DNA of 64,000 bases from Herbidospora cretacea (GTDB taxonomy: Bacteria > Actinomycetota > Actinomycetes > Streptosporangiales > Streptosporangiaceae): positions 16,566 to 80,565 of the forward strand of contig NZ_BBXG01000028.1 in the NCBI RefSeq assembly GCF_001570605.1, given 5' to 3'. Shown here in pieces: positions 16,308-24,206 of the stretch. Each line of letters starts with the position of its first letter. Positions within the stretch are counted from its first letter, which is position 1. Under the pieces are notes generated by a model, which did no database searches, was not told where the DNA came from, and worked only from the letters and a program-made list of their open reading frames with translations. The translations under genes were made by a program, and so were the position numbers.

Positions 16308-17087
16308 TCAGTTGTTCGGCGGCGTGTGGTCGACGAACGGCGAACAGTTGCCGGGCCACGCCGGGTTCATGCCGGTGCCCGGGGTCGGGTTGACCGTGCA
16401 CGACGTCTGCCGGATCACGCCGGTGGAGCTGACGACCGTGACGTGCAGGTCGTTGCCCATGACGGCGAGGGACACCCCGGTCACGTTGCCCGGGTAGTTC
16501 GGCACGGTGACGAGACTGCGCCAGCGGGGCACGGCGAGCCGCGGGTCACGGATCAGCGTGGAGCCGTCACCCGGGGCGTACCCGATGAACTTGTTGTTGC
16601 CCTGGTAGGCGCTGTCGATCGAGCTGCCCGAGCGTCCGGGAGGGCCGGGAGGGCCCTGCATTCCGGGCGGCCCGGGAGGGCCCTGCATTCCGGGCGGGCC
16701 CTGAACTCCGGGGGGGCCCTGCATTCCGGGCGGCCCGGGAGGGCCCTGCGTTCCAGCCGGGCCGGGAGGGCCCTGCATTCCGGGCGGTCCAGACGGTCCG
16801 GGCGGTCCAGACGGTCCGGGCGGTCCGGGCGGGCCGGGACGGCCCTTGCAGATCACGCACGGCGGCTTGGGCTTGTGGTGGTGGTGGCGGTCGCAGCTCC
16901 AGTGGTTGCAGCTGGACGTCTGAGCCTCGGCCACGTACTGCGGCGTCACCGGCTGGACCTCGCTCGCCTGAGCGGGCGTCGTCATGGAGAGGAGACCGCC
17001 GGCCATCAGCGCCGCCGTCGCCACAGCGGCCGCGAGGGACCCCTTGGCCGGCGGGCGCGAGGACCCGGTCGTAAGTCGGTGAATCAT
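16308..17087 (-). CDS. Secreted collagen-like (Gly-X-Y) protein
   Basis: A 259-residue protein from ATG 17087, preceded by AGGAGA. A basic N-terminus and a hydrophobic stretch (residues about 16-40, ending TPAQA-S) form a signal peptide. A short linker carries four cysteines and a His cluster ([12 protein letters not shown], then CVIC). From Gly82 to about residue 155 there are 24 uninterrupted Gly-X-Y triplets, mostly GPP, GMQ, GPS and GVQ, long enough for a triple helix. The C-terminal 100 residues form a distinct domain with two cysteines (QTSCTVNP and GNCSPF) that could trimerise or bind. It is probably an extracellular filament or adhesin-like protein. The binding partner is unknown. Confidence 0.88.
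   Translation of the reverse strand: MIHRLTTGSSRPPAKGSLAAAVATAALMAGGLLSMTTPAQASEVQPVTPQYVAEAQTSSCNHWSCDRHHHHKPKPPCVICKGRPGPPGPPGPSGPPGPSGPPGMQGPPGPAGTQGPPGPPGMQGPPGVQGPPGMQGPPGPPGMQGPPGPPGRSGSSIDSAYQGNNKFIGYAPGDGSTLIRDPRLAVPRWRSLVTVPNYPGNVTGVSLAVMGNDLHVTVVSSTGVIRQTSCTVNPTPGTGMNPAWPGNCSPFVDHTPPNN
16620..16850 (-). repeat. Minisatellite encoding the collagen triplets
   Basis: Imperfect 9-, 18- and 27-base repeats (units such as GGAGGGCCCTGCATTCCGGG on the plus strand) encode the Gly-X-Y stretch. Such DNA is prone to length change by slippage, so strain-to-strain variation in triplet number is expected. Confidence 0.8.
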
Positions 17088-17286
17088 TGAGTGTCTCCTG
17101 GGTCGGTCTGAACGAAGCACCCCGCGCGTTCGGCCTCGCGAAGGGCGCCAAGATCAGCGATACCCGGTGACGAACGGGAATCGTGAGACGCCGGTTACCG
17201 ATAGTGCAAAATGAGTGCGCAAGTACAAACCGTGACAGTTGTGGCGAATCGCCCACCGACCTTCATCCCTGGGTAGTCTTCGCCCC

Positions 17287-18188
<902 letters not shown>

Positions 18189-18192
<4 letters not shown>

Positions 18193-19235
18193 CCGCCTTC
18201 CAATCGCTGTCCCGGGCCATGCTGTTCGGCTACCTGCGGGACAAGTCGGCGCTGTTCTTCTCGATCCTGTTCCCGCTGATGTTCCTGGTCCTGTTCGGCG
18301 GCGTCTTCACCGGCAGCGGGGTCTCCAAGTCGCAGGTCGTCCAGGTCGGCGCGGTGCCGGTCCTGGACCGGGCGGCGGGGGAGCTGGGCGACGTACTGGA
18401 GATCAAGAAGAGCAACGACCTGGCCGCCGCGCAGGACGAGGTGAAGAAGGGCGACTCGGTCGCGGTCGTCACCCAGCAGGGCGACGCGCTGCGGCTCTAC
18501 TTCTCGGCCGCCGACCAGGTGCGCGCGGCGACCGTCCAGGGCGTGTTCCGGCAGATCGTCACCCAGGCCAACAGCGTCGGCGTGCCGCAGAAGTACACGC
18601 TGGCCACCCAGCAGGCCGAGGACGACTCGCTCGAAGTCATCCAGTACGTCACGCCGGGCCTGCTGAGCTGGGCCATCGCCATGGGCGCGGCCTTCGGGGC
18701 GGCGGCCACCCTGGTGACGTGGCGGGAGAAGCGCATCCTGCGGCGGCTGCGGCTGGCCCCGGTCGGCACCGGGTCGATCGTCGGCGCGCGGGTCCTGGTG
18801 AGCGTGGTGATCGCGCTCATCCAGATGGCGATCTTCCTGTCGGTGGCGTCGCTGCCGTTCTTCGGGCTGCAACTGGCCGACGCCTGGTGGATGGCGATCC
18901 CGCTGATCATCGCCGGGACGCTGACGTTCATGGCGATCGGCATGGTGGCCGGCGGGCTGGCCAAGTCGGCGGAGGCCGCGGCGGGCATCTCCAACCTGAT
19001 CGTGCTGCCGATGGCGTTCCTGTCGGGGTCGTTCATCCCGCTCGACTCCGCGCCCGGATGGCTGCAGACGCTGTCGAACGTCTTCCCGCTCAAGCACCTC
19101 AACCAGGGCATGGTCGACGTCATGGTGCGAGGTCAGGGGGCGCTCACCGCGCTGCCCGAGCTCGGCATCGTGCTGGCGTTCGGGCTGGTCATCGGGCTGA
19201 TCGCGGTCAAGATCTTCCGGTGGGACTCCATCTGA
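18189..19235 (+). CDS. ABC-2 type transporter permease
   Basis: A 348-residue permease beginning at GTG 18189, which overlaps the ATPase stop. One transmembrane segment at residues about 18-37 (FFSILFPLMFLVLFGGVF) is followed by a large extracytoplasmic domain. Five further segments lie between about 155 and 345, the typical ABC2_membrane layout. The conserved SGSFIPLDSAPGWLQTLSNV motif precedes the last helices. With the preceding ATPase it forms a homodimeric-style exporter. It ends 9 bp before a strong bidirectional terminator. Confidence 0.92.
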
Positions 19236-19243
19236 GACAGCGA

Positions 19244-19277
19244 GAGACCCGCCGTCGCGGCCACGACGGCGGGTCTC
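19244..19277. terminator. Bidirectional terminator
   Basis: GAGACCCGCCGTCG (19244-19257) pairs perfectly with CGACGGCGGGTCTC (19264-19277) across a 6-base loop, between the convergent ABC permease gene and the secreted-protein gene. Confidence 0.85.
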
Positions 19278-19287
19278 ACGGGTGGAG

Positions 19288-19872
19288 CTACTTCTTCTTC
19301 ACGACCGAGGTCTTGACCGGCCGCATCATCTCCCAGCCCTTCAGGTTCTGCTCGCGCAGCCGGGCCCGGTCGAGGTCCTCCGCGCCGGCGGGGATGTCGT
19401 AGACCCACGCTCCGACCTTGCCGGCCTGGGTGCCCTTGGCCGTCTTCTTGAGCTGGAACCGCAGGGTCATGTACGCGGTGTCACCGACCTCCAGGATGCT
19501 GACGTTCGGGCAGAAGAACTGCCGTCCGTCGATGTAGCACCGCATGTTCCGGTTGTCGGTGGAGTAGCCGATCCGCTTCTTCAGGTCGGCGTCCTTGGGC
19601 AGGACCCCGCCCAGTTCGAAGATGTCGGCCTTGTACGGGCCGGTGTTGGTCACCTTGAAGGCGTAGGTGACGTAGCCGCCCGGCTTCGCCTTCTTGGTGT
19701 ACGACAGCGACGTGATCTTGAACAGCGACCACGGGTCGGCGGCCTTCGTCGCGGTGACGGAGGCGGCGGAGGCGGTGGAGGAAGCGGTGGTGGCCGAGGC
19801 GGCGGCAGGGGCGATCAACGCCGCCGCCGCGAGCACGGCGACCCCCGCGATCGCGCGCGTGACAGTGCGCAT
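19288..19872 (-). CDS. Secreted protein of unknown function, paralog of the product at 23405-24085
   Basis: A 194-residue protein with a signal peptide (hydrophobic residues about 9-27, AAASA-type cleavage). The mature part begins with an Ala/Thr/Ser-rich linker. A beta-rich domain then has YVTYAFKVTNTGPYKAD, recalling DUF11/CARDB-like extracellular folds, and two cysteines (RCYIDGRQFFC). The C-terminus is DIPAGAEDLDRARLREQNLKGW followed by a lysine-rich end. The same layout and C-terminal motif recur in the protein at 23405-24085. No membrane anchor is visible, so it is probably released or cell-wall bound through its basic tail. The function is unknown. Confidence 0.8.
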   Translation of the reverse strand: MRTVTRAIAGVAVLAAAALIAPAAASATTASSTASAASVTATKAADPWSLFKITSLSYTKKAKPGGYVTYAFKVTNTGPYKADIFELGGVLPKDADLKKRIGYSTDNRNMRCYIDGRQFFCPNVSILEVGDTAYMTLRFQLKKTAKGTQAGKVGAWVYDIPAGAEDLDRARLREQNLKGWEMMRPVKTSVVKKK

Positions 19873-19981
19873 GAGTGTGATGTCTCCCAGGGAACAGACG
19901 GGGAGAAAGAGCCCCCGTAATACTCGAAGGGAGTTTTTACCAGTTTTTTAGCGAAGTTCGATAGATCTTTAATGTAGAGAT

Positions 19982-20947
19982 TTAGCGCGGTCCAAGGATG
20001 AGATGGACATCCCCGAACTCGTGCCACAGATACCCGTGGGCGAGAGCGGCCTCGTACGACCTCATGACAAGGTCGGCGCCCCCGATGGCCGACAGCATCA
20101 TGAGGTGGGTCGACCGGGGCTCGTGCAGCCCGGTGAGCAGGCCGTCGACGACCTTGGCCGGGTCCTCCGGCGAGACGATCCGCTCCGTCCAGCCCTCGTC
20201 GTGGCCGGTCTCCAGCGCCCGGACCACGGTGGTGCCGACCGCGATGACCCGGCCGCCGTTCTCCCTGGCCAGCGCGACCTGCCGCCGGGTGGAGGCGGGG
20301 ACGGTGAAGCGTTCGGCGTAGGGCGGCTCGTCCTTCTCGGGTGAGGCCACCCCGGTGTGCAGGGTGATCGGCGCGATCGTGATCCCTCTCGCGACCAGGT
20401 CGGTGACCAGGCGGGTGGTGAACGGGCGGCCGGCGCTGGGCATCTCGGCGCTGCCGGGGATCGTGCCGAAGACGGTCTGGTAGTCGTCGATCGGCCAGTC
20501 GCGGTCGACGTAGGAGTAGCGGATCGGGGCGCCGTACCGCTGGAGGTAGGCGATGACGTCGGTGTCGAGCCGCGCCTTCCACAGGCGCGGGGTGAAGCGC
20601 TCGGCCAGCCGCAGTGTGGCCCCGCCGGGGAGCGGCAGCCACTCGCCCGGCGCGCCGCCCTTGTAGGTGGTGCCCCCCGGGCACCGGAGCTCGACCAGCC
20701 ACTCTCCCCAGGGCAGCTCGGTCGAGAAGTGCACCCAGAGCCGGTCGAGCTTCACCGAGGCCGGCAGAGTGCGCGAGTTGTTCACCACCACGAGATCGCC
20801 GGGATCGAGCAGTTCCGGCAGGTCATTGAAGGCATGGTGGGTGATCTCGCCGGTGTCGCGGCGCGAGACCATCAGCTTGACCAGGTCGCGCGCCTCGGGC
20901 GGCCGGTGGGCCTCGTTGACCGAGGGGAGGGCGAAGTCGATGCTCAT
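19982..20947 (-). CDS. queA: QueA-like S-adenosylmethionine:tRNA ribosyltransferase-isomerase
   Basis: A 321-residue protein of the QueA family. The ATG at 20947 (MSIDFALP) overlaps the preceding SDR stop; the longer open frame to 21613 is only the SDR gene in another frame. Conserved segments include the substrate-region GDLVVVNNSRTLPA, PLHTGV-like ITLHTGVASPEKDEPPYAERF, RVIAVGTTVVRALE and the C-terminal YLWHEFGDVHLIL. In other bacteria QueA transfers ribose from SAM to make epoxyqueuosine in tRNA. The protein is slightly short, and no other queuosine genes are in the window. An altered role is possible. Confidence 0.85.
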   Translation of the reverse strand: MSIDFALPSVNEAHRPPEARDLVKLMVSRRDTGEITHHAFNDLPELLDPGDLVVVNNSRTLPASVKLDRLWVHFSTELPWGEWLVELRCPGGTTYKGGAPGEWLPLPGGATLRLAERFTPRLWKARLDTDVIAYLQRYGAPIRYSYVDRDWPIDDYQTVFGTIPGSAEMPSAGRPFTTRLVTDLVARGITIAPITLHTGVASPEKDEPPYAERFTVPASTRRQVALARENGGRVIAVGTTVVRALETGHDEGWTERIVSPEDPAKVVDGLLTGLHEPRSTHLMMLSAIGGADLVMRSYEAALAHGYLWHEFGDVHLILGPR

Positions 20948-21606
20948 GCCAGGCTCCCCCGGGTGTGCCGCCCGCTGGCCCGGCGCTCGGTGACCAGTTT
21001 GACGATCAGCGGGGCGACCTCCTCGGGCAGCGGGGCCTCGCCGGCCTCCTGCGGACCGACCGCGTCGGCCAGCATCCGGGTGCGCATCTCGCCCGGGTCG
21101 ATCCACCACACGGCCAGGTCCGGCTCCTCGGCGGCCAGCACGTGGGACACCCGCTCCAGCGCGGCCTTGGTGGCGCCGTAGCCGCCCCAGCCCTCGTAGG
21201 CCTCGACGGCGGCGTCGGACGAGATGTTGAGGACCGCTCCCCGGTTCCGCCGCAGCGCGGGGAGGACCGCCTGGGTCAGCGCCAGCGGCGCGACCACATT
21301 GGTCTCCAGCAGCTCCCGCAGCGTGGGGATCGGATAGTCGCCCAGCCGCGGCAGCGGCACCGCTCCCAGCCCACTGGCGTTGTTCACCAGCAGATCCAGG
21401 TCCTGTACGGCCTCCGCCAGCCGCAGACGATGCGCAGGGTCGGTCACGTCCCCCGGAATCGCGGTCGCGCCCAGCCGGTCGGCCGCGGCCGAGAGGTCGC
21501 CGGCCCCCCGGGCGGTCAACGTGAGGGTCCAGCCGTCCTTGGCCAGTTCGGTGGCCAGCGCCAGCCCGAGGCCCCGGGACGCGCCGGTGATCAGTGCGTT
21601 CTTCAT
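20944..21606 (-). CDS. Short-chain dehydrogenase/reductase
   Basis: A 220-residue Rossmann-fold oxidoreductase. The cofactor motif TGASRGLGLA is at residues 7-16, NNASG near 75-79 and a serine near 130 (ISSDAA). The catalytic YxxxK is YGATKAAL at about 143-150. GDVTD at about 52-56 and the arginine region suggest NADP(H) or NAD(H) use without settling it. The stop overlaps the start of the QueA-like gene by 4 bp, so the two are co-translated. The coupling suggests a shared pathway, but the substrate is unknown. Confidence 0.9.
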   Translation of the reverse strand: MKNALITGASRGLGLALATELAKDGWTLTLTARGAGDLSAAADRLGATAIPGDVTDPAHRLRLAEAVQDLDLLVNNASGLGAVPLPRLGDYPIPTLRELLETNVVAPLALTQAVLPALRRNRGAVLNISSDAAVEAYEGWGGYGATKAALERVSHVLAAEEPDLAVWWIDPGEMRTRMLADAVGPQEAGEAPLPEEVAPLIVKLVTERRASGRHTRGSLA

Positions 21607-21696
21607 GGCTCAACGCTAGGAATCGCGGCCTTTCACCACATCGGGCCCGGGACGGGCCGGTCCTAGGCCTTCCGGCATAGGTCTTAGGGTGAAGCC

Positions 21697-22809
21697 GTGC
21701 GGCAAAGTCAGGACGCCCTGCTGCAAGCCGTCAGCTCGGCCGTCCTCGCGGTCACCCGGCACCTGTCCCCACGGGAGGTGCTGCAGGTCATCGTGCGCTC
21801 GGCCAGGGAACTGCTCGACGCGCGCTACGCCGCGCTCGGCGTCCCCGACGACGACGGCAGCTTCGCCGAGTTCGTCGCCGACGGCATCACCCCCGAACAG
21901 TGGGCCGCCATCGGCCCCACCCCCCGGCAACACGGCCTGCTGGGCGCGATGCTGCGCGAGGGCACCCCGGTCCGGCTCGGCGATGTCCGGCGCGACCCCC
22001 GGTTCGACGGCTGGCCGAAGGCCCATCCCGTGCTGAAGGACTTCCTCGGCGTCCCCATCCAGGACGGCGACCAGGTCCTCGGCATCATCTTCCTGGCCAA
22101 CAAGGCCTGCGGCCCGTTCACGACCGACGACCAGGACGTCCTCACCCTGTTCGCCGCCCACGCCGCCATCGCGCTGACCAACGCCCGCCTCTACGAGCGC
22201 GGCCGGGAGCTCACGGTCATCGAGGAGCGCCAGCGGATGGCCCGCGAACTCCACGACGCCGTCACCCAGAAGCTCTTCTCGCTCCGGCTCACCGCCCAGG
22301 CCGCCTCGGCGCTGCTGGCCACCGATCCCGACAGGGCCGCGCGGGAGCTCGACGCCGTCCAGAGGATGGCCGGGGAGGCGCTGGCCGAGCTCAGAGACGT
22401 CATCGTCGAGCTCAGGCCGGCCGAGCTCGACAGCCACGGCCTGGTCGAGACGCTCCGCAAGAACGCCCGCCTCCTCGACCGGCTCCACTCCGCCACGATC
22501 ACCTTCGAGGGCCACTTCGAGGGCGAGCTCCCGGCCGCGACCGAGGTGGCGGTGCTGCGGGTCGCCCAGGAGGCCGGGCACAACGCGCTGCGCCACTCGG
22601 GCTGCTCCTCGCTGCGGACACGGCTGTGGCGCGACCGCTCCGACCTCGTGCTGGAGGTCACCGACGACGGCTGCGGCTTCGACGGCGAGCCTGCCCAGGG
22701 CCTGGGGCTGGAGTCGATGCGGGATCGGGCGGCCGGGGCCGGTGGCAGGCTGGAGGTGATCTCCCGGCCGGGCGCCGGGACGACGGTGAGGATGGTGGTG
22801 CCGACATGA
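21697..22809 (+). CDS. GAF-domain sensor histidine kinase (NarL-type)
   Basis: A 370-residue cytoplasmic kinase. GTG 21697 gives VRQSQDALLQAVSSAVLA. A GAF sensor domain spans about residues 20-165 (LGVPIQDGDQVLGIIFLANK). The HisKA_3 dimerisation helix has RMARELHDAVTQKLFSLRL, where the His in ELHD is the phospho-site. The HATPase domain has EAGHNALRHSG and DDGCGFD...GLGLESMRDRA at the end. No transmembrane segment is seen, so the signal is probably an intracellular ligand or redox cue bound by the GAF domain. The response regulator starts within the stop codon. Confidence 0.93.
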   Translation: MRQSQDALLQAVSSAVLAVTRHLSPREVLQVIVRSARELLDARYAALGVPDDDGSFAEFVADGITPEQWAAIGPTPRQHGLLGAMLREGTPVRLGDVRRDPRFDGWPKAHPVLKDFLGVPIQDGDQVLGIIFLANKACGPFTTDDQDVLTLFAAHAAIALTNARLYERGRELTVIEERQRMARELHDAVTQKLFSLRLTAQAASALLATDPDRAARELDAVQRMAGEALAELRDVIVELRPAELDSHGLVETLRKNARLLDRLHSATITFEGHFEGELPAATEVAVLRVAQEAGHNALRHSGCSSLRTRLWRDRSDLVLEVTDDGCGFDGEPAQGLGLESMRDRAAGAGGRLEVISRPGAGTTVRMVVPT

Positions 22810-23408
22810 TCCGGGTGCTGATCGCCGACGACCATCCGATCGTGCGCCAGGGCCTGCGCACGTTTCTCGAGGTCCAGGGCGACATCGACGTGGTGGGGGA
22901 GGCCGGTGACGGCGCGGAGGCGGTCGAGCTGGCCCGCTCGCTGTCGCCCGACGTGGTGCTGCTCGACCTGAAGATGCCCGTCCTCGACGGGCTGGGCGCG
23001 CTGGCCGAACTCGACGGAGCCGCCCGGGTGATCGTGCTGACCTCGATGACCGACCGGGGCGACGTCGCGCCCGCGATGCGGGCCGGGGCGGCCGGCTTCC
23101 TCTACAAGGACGTCGACCCGTCGGCGCTGGTGTCGGCCATCCGGGCCGTCCACGGCGGGCAGGTCGCGCTGGCGCCCGAGGCGGCCGACGCGATGCTGAA
23201 GCCGTCGGCCGAGGCGGTGGCGCTGACCGACCGGGAACGCGAGGTGCTGGCGCTGATCGCCGGCGGCCGGTCCAACCGGGAGATCGCGCGGGCACTCGAC
23301 GTGGCCGAGAAGACCGTCAAGACGCATGTGTCCAACGTGCTGATGAAGCTCGGCGTACAGGACCGCACCCAGGCCGCCCTGTACGCCGTCAGGCACGGGC
23401 TCGGTTAG
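22806..23408 (+). CDS. NarL/LuxR-type response regulator
   Basis: A 200-residue regulator whose ATG overlaps the kinase stop (ATGA). The receiver domain has the acidic pair in IADDHPI, the phospho-acceptor Asp in VVLLDLKMP (about residue 54) and the conserved Lys in FLYKDVD. The C-terminal LuxR HTH has LTDREREVLALIAGGRSNREIA and KTVKTHVSNVLMKLGVQDR. Phosphorylation by the neighbouring GAF kinase should control DNA binding. Targets are unknown. Its last codon overlaps the stop of the convergent secreted-protein gene by 4 bp. Confidence 0.95.
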   Translation: MIRVLIADDHPIVRQGLRTFLEVQGDIDVVGEAGDGAEAVELARSLSPDVVLLDLKMPVLDGLGALAELDGAARVIVLTSMTDRGDVAPAMRAGAAGFLYKDVDPSALVSAIRAVHGGQVALAPEAADAMLKPSAEAVALTDREREVLALIAGGRSNREIARALDVAEKTVKTHVSNVLMKLGVQDRTQAALYAVRHGLG

Positions 23409-24085
23409 GTGCCCTTCTTGCGGTTGCGCGTGGGGGCGCGGTCGGGCTTGGGCGGCGGCGGGGGCGGCGGCACGTAGACGTGCGTCGGCTTGGTGTTCTT
23501 CTTCTTCACCGTCGGGGCCACGATCTTGGTCTTGACCGTCTTGAGGAACGACCAGCCCTTGATGCCGAGGTCGCGCAGCCTCCGCTCGTCGAGGTCGCCC
23601 GCGCCCGTGGGCACGTCATAGGTGATGGCGCCCAGCTTGGCGGTGGCGGTGCCGCGCGTCTTCTTGTTCAGCGTGACCTGGACGGTCAGCCACGCCGAGT
23701 CGGTCTGCCAGTCCTCTTCCGGGTTGGGGTAGAGGATGTCCGGGGTCCAGCACCAGAACTCGTTGCCCTCCCACGTGCAGGAGGTGCCCTTCGGGCCGTT
23801 CCACTTGAGGGTGCTGACGATGCCCTTCGGCAGGTAGCCCCCGATCCAGAAGTAGTCGGCGCTGTGCGGGCCGACGTTGGTGATCTCGAAGTAGTAGGTG
23901 ATCTTGGCCCCGGCCTTCACCTTCTTCGGATAGACGACGTGGTGCACCGCGAAGTTGGCGAAGGGGTCGGCCTTCGCGGCCTTGGCGGTGACGGCCGTCT
24001 GAGCGGGCGCGGCGTTCGCGGGAAGGCTCACCGCGAGCGGCGCTAAAAGCATGAGTCCGGCGGCGATGCCGGATGTTCTGCGCAT
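23405..24085 (-). CDS. Secreted protein with proline-rich basic tail, paralog of the product at 19288-19872
   Basis: A 226-residue protein from ATG 24085, after GGAGA. The signal peptide covers residues about 1-25 (ending ANAA). The mature domain matches the protein at 19288-19872 along its length: ADPFANF against ADPWSLF, YYFEITNVGPHSADYF against YAFKVTNTGPYKADIF, and DVPTGAGDLDERRLRDLGIKGW against DIPAGAEDLDRARLREQNLKGW. It has an extra Trp-rich insert with two cysteines and a C-terminal KKK...PPPPPPPKP...RNRKK tail that may associate with the cell wall. It is divergent from a WD40 kinase gene 120 bp away. The function is unknown. Confidence 0.8.
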   Translation of the reverse strand: MRRTSGIAAGLMLLAPLAVSLPANAAPAQTAVTAKAAKADPFANFAVHHVVYPKKVKAGAKITYYFEITNVGPHSADYFWIGGYLPKGIVSTLKWNGPKGTSCTWEGNEFWCWTPDILYPNPEEDWQTDSAWLTVQVTLNKKTRGTATAKLGAITYDVPTGAGDLDERRLRDLGIKGWSFLKTVKTKIVAPTVKKKNTKPTHVYVPPPPPPPKPDRAPTRNRKKGT

Positions 24086-24206
24086 GAAAATCTCCGTTGG
24101 ACAAGACATGGCAATCCCCGTATGTCTAGACCAATATCACTTTGGAACGGTTGAGCACTACTAGACTTCGCGTACAGTTGATCGTTTTGCACGGGGGAGA
24201 ACCGCA

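Noticed and set aside
16620-16850. Regular DNA repeats as a CRISPR or noncoding repeat
   Set aside because: They are in frame and encode Gly-X-Y triplets of a signal-peptide-bearing protein.
20948-21613. QueA-SDR-like fusion by reading one frame through 19982-21613
   Set aside because: The upstream part of that frame is low-complexity; the SDR is encoded in another frame and ends at the QueA start.
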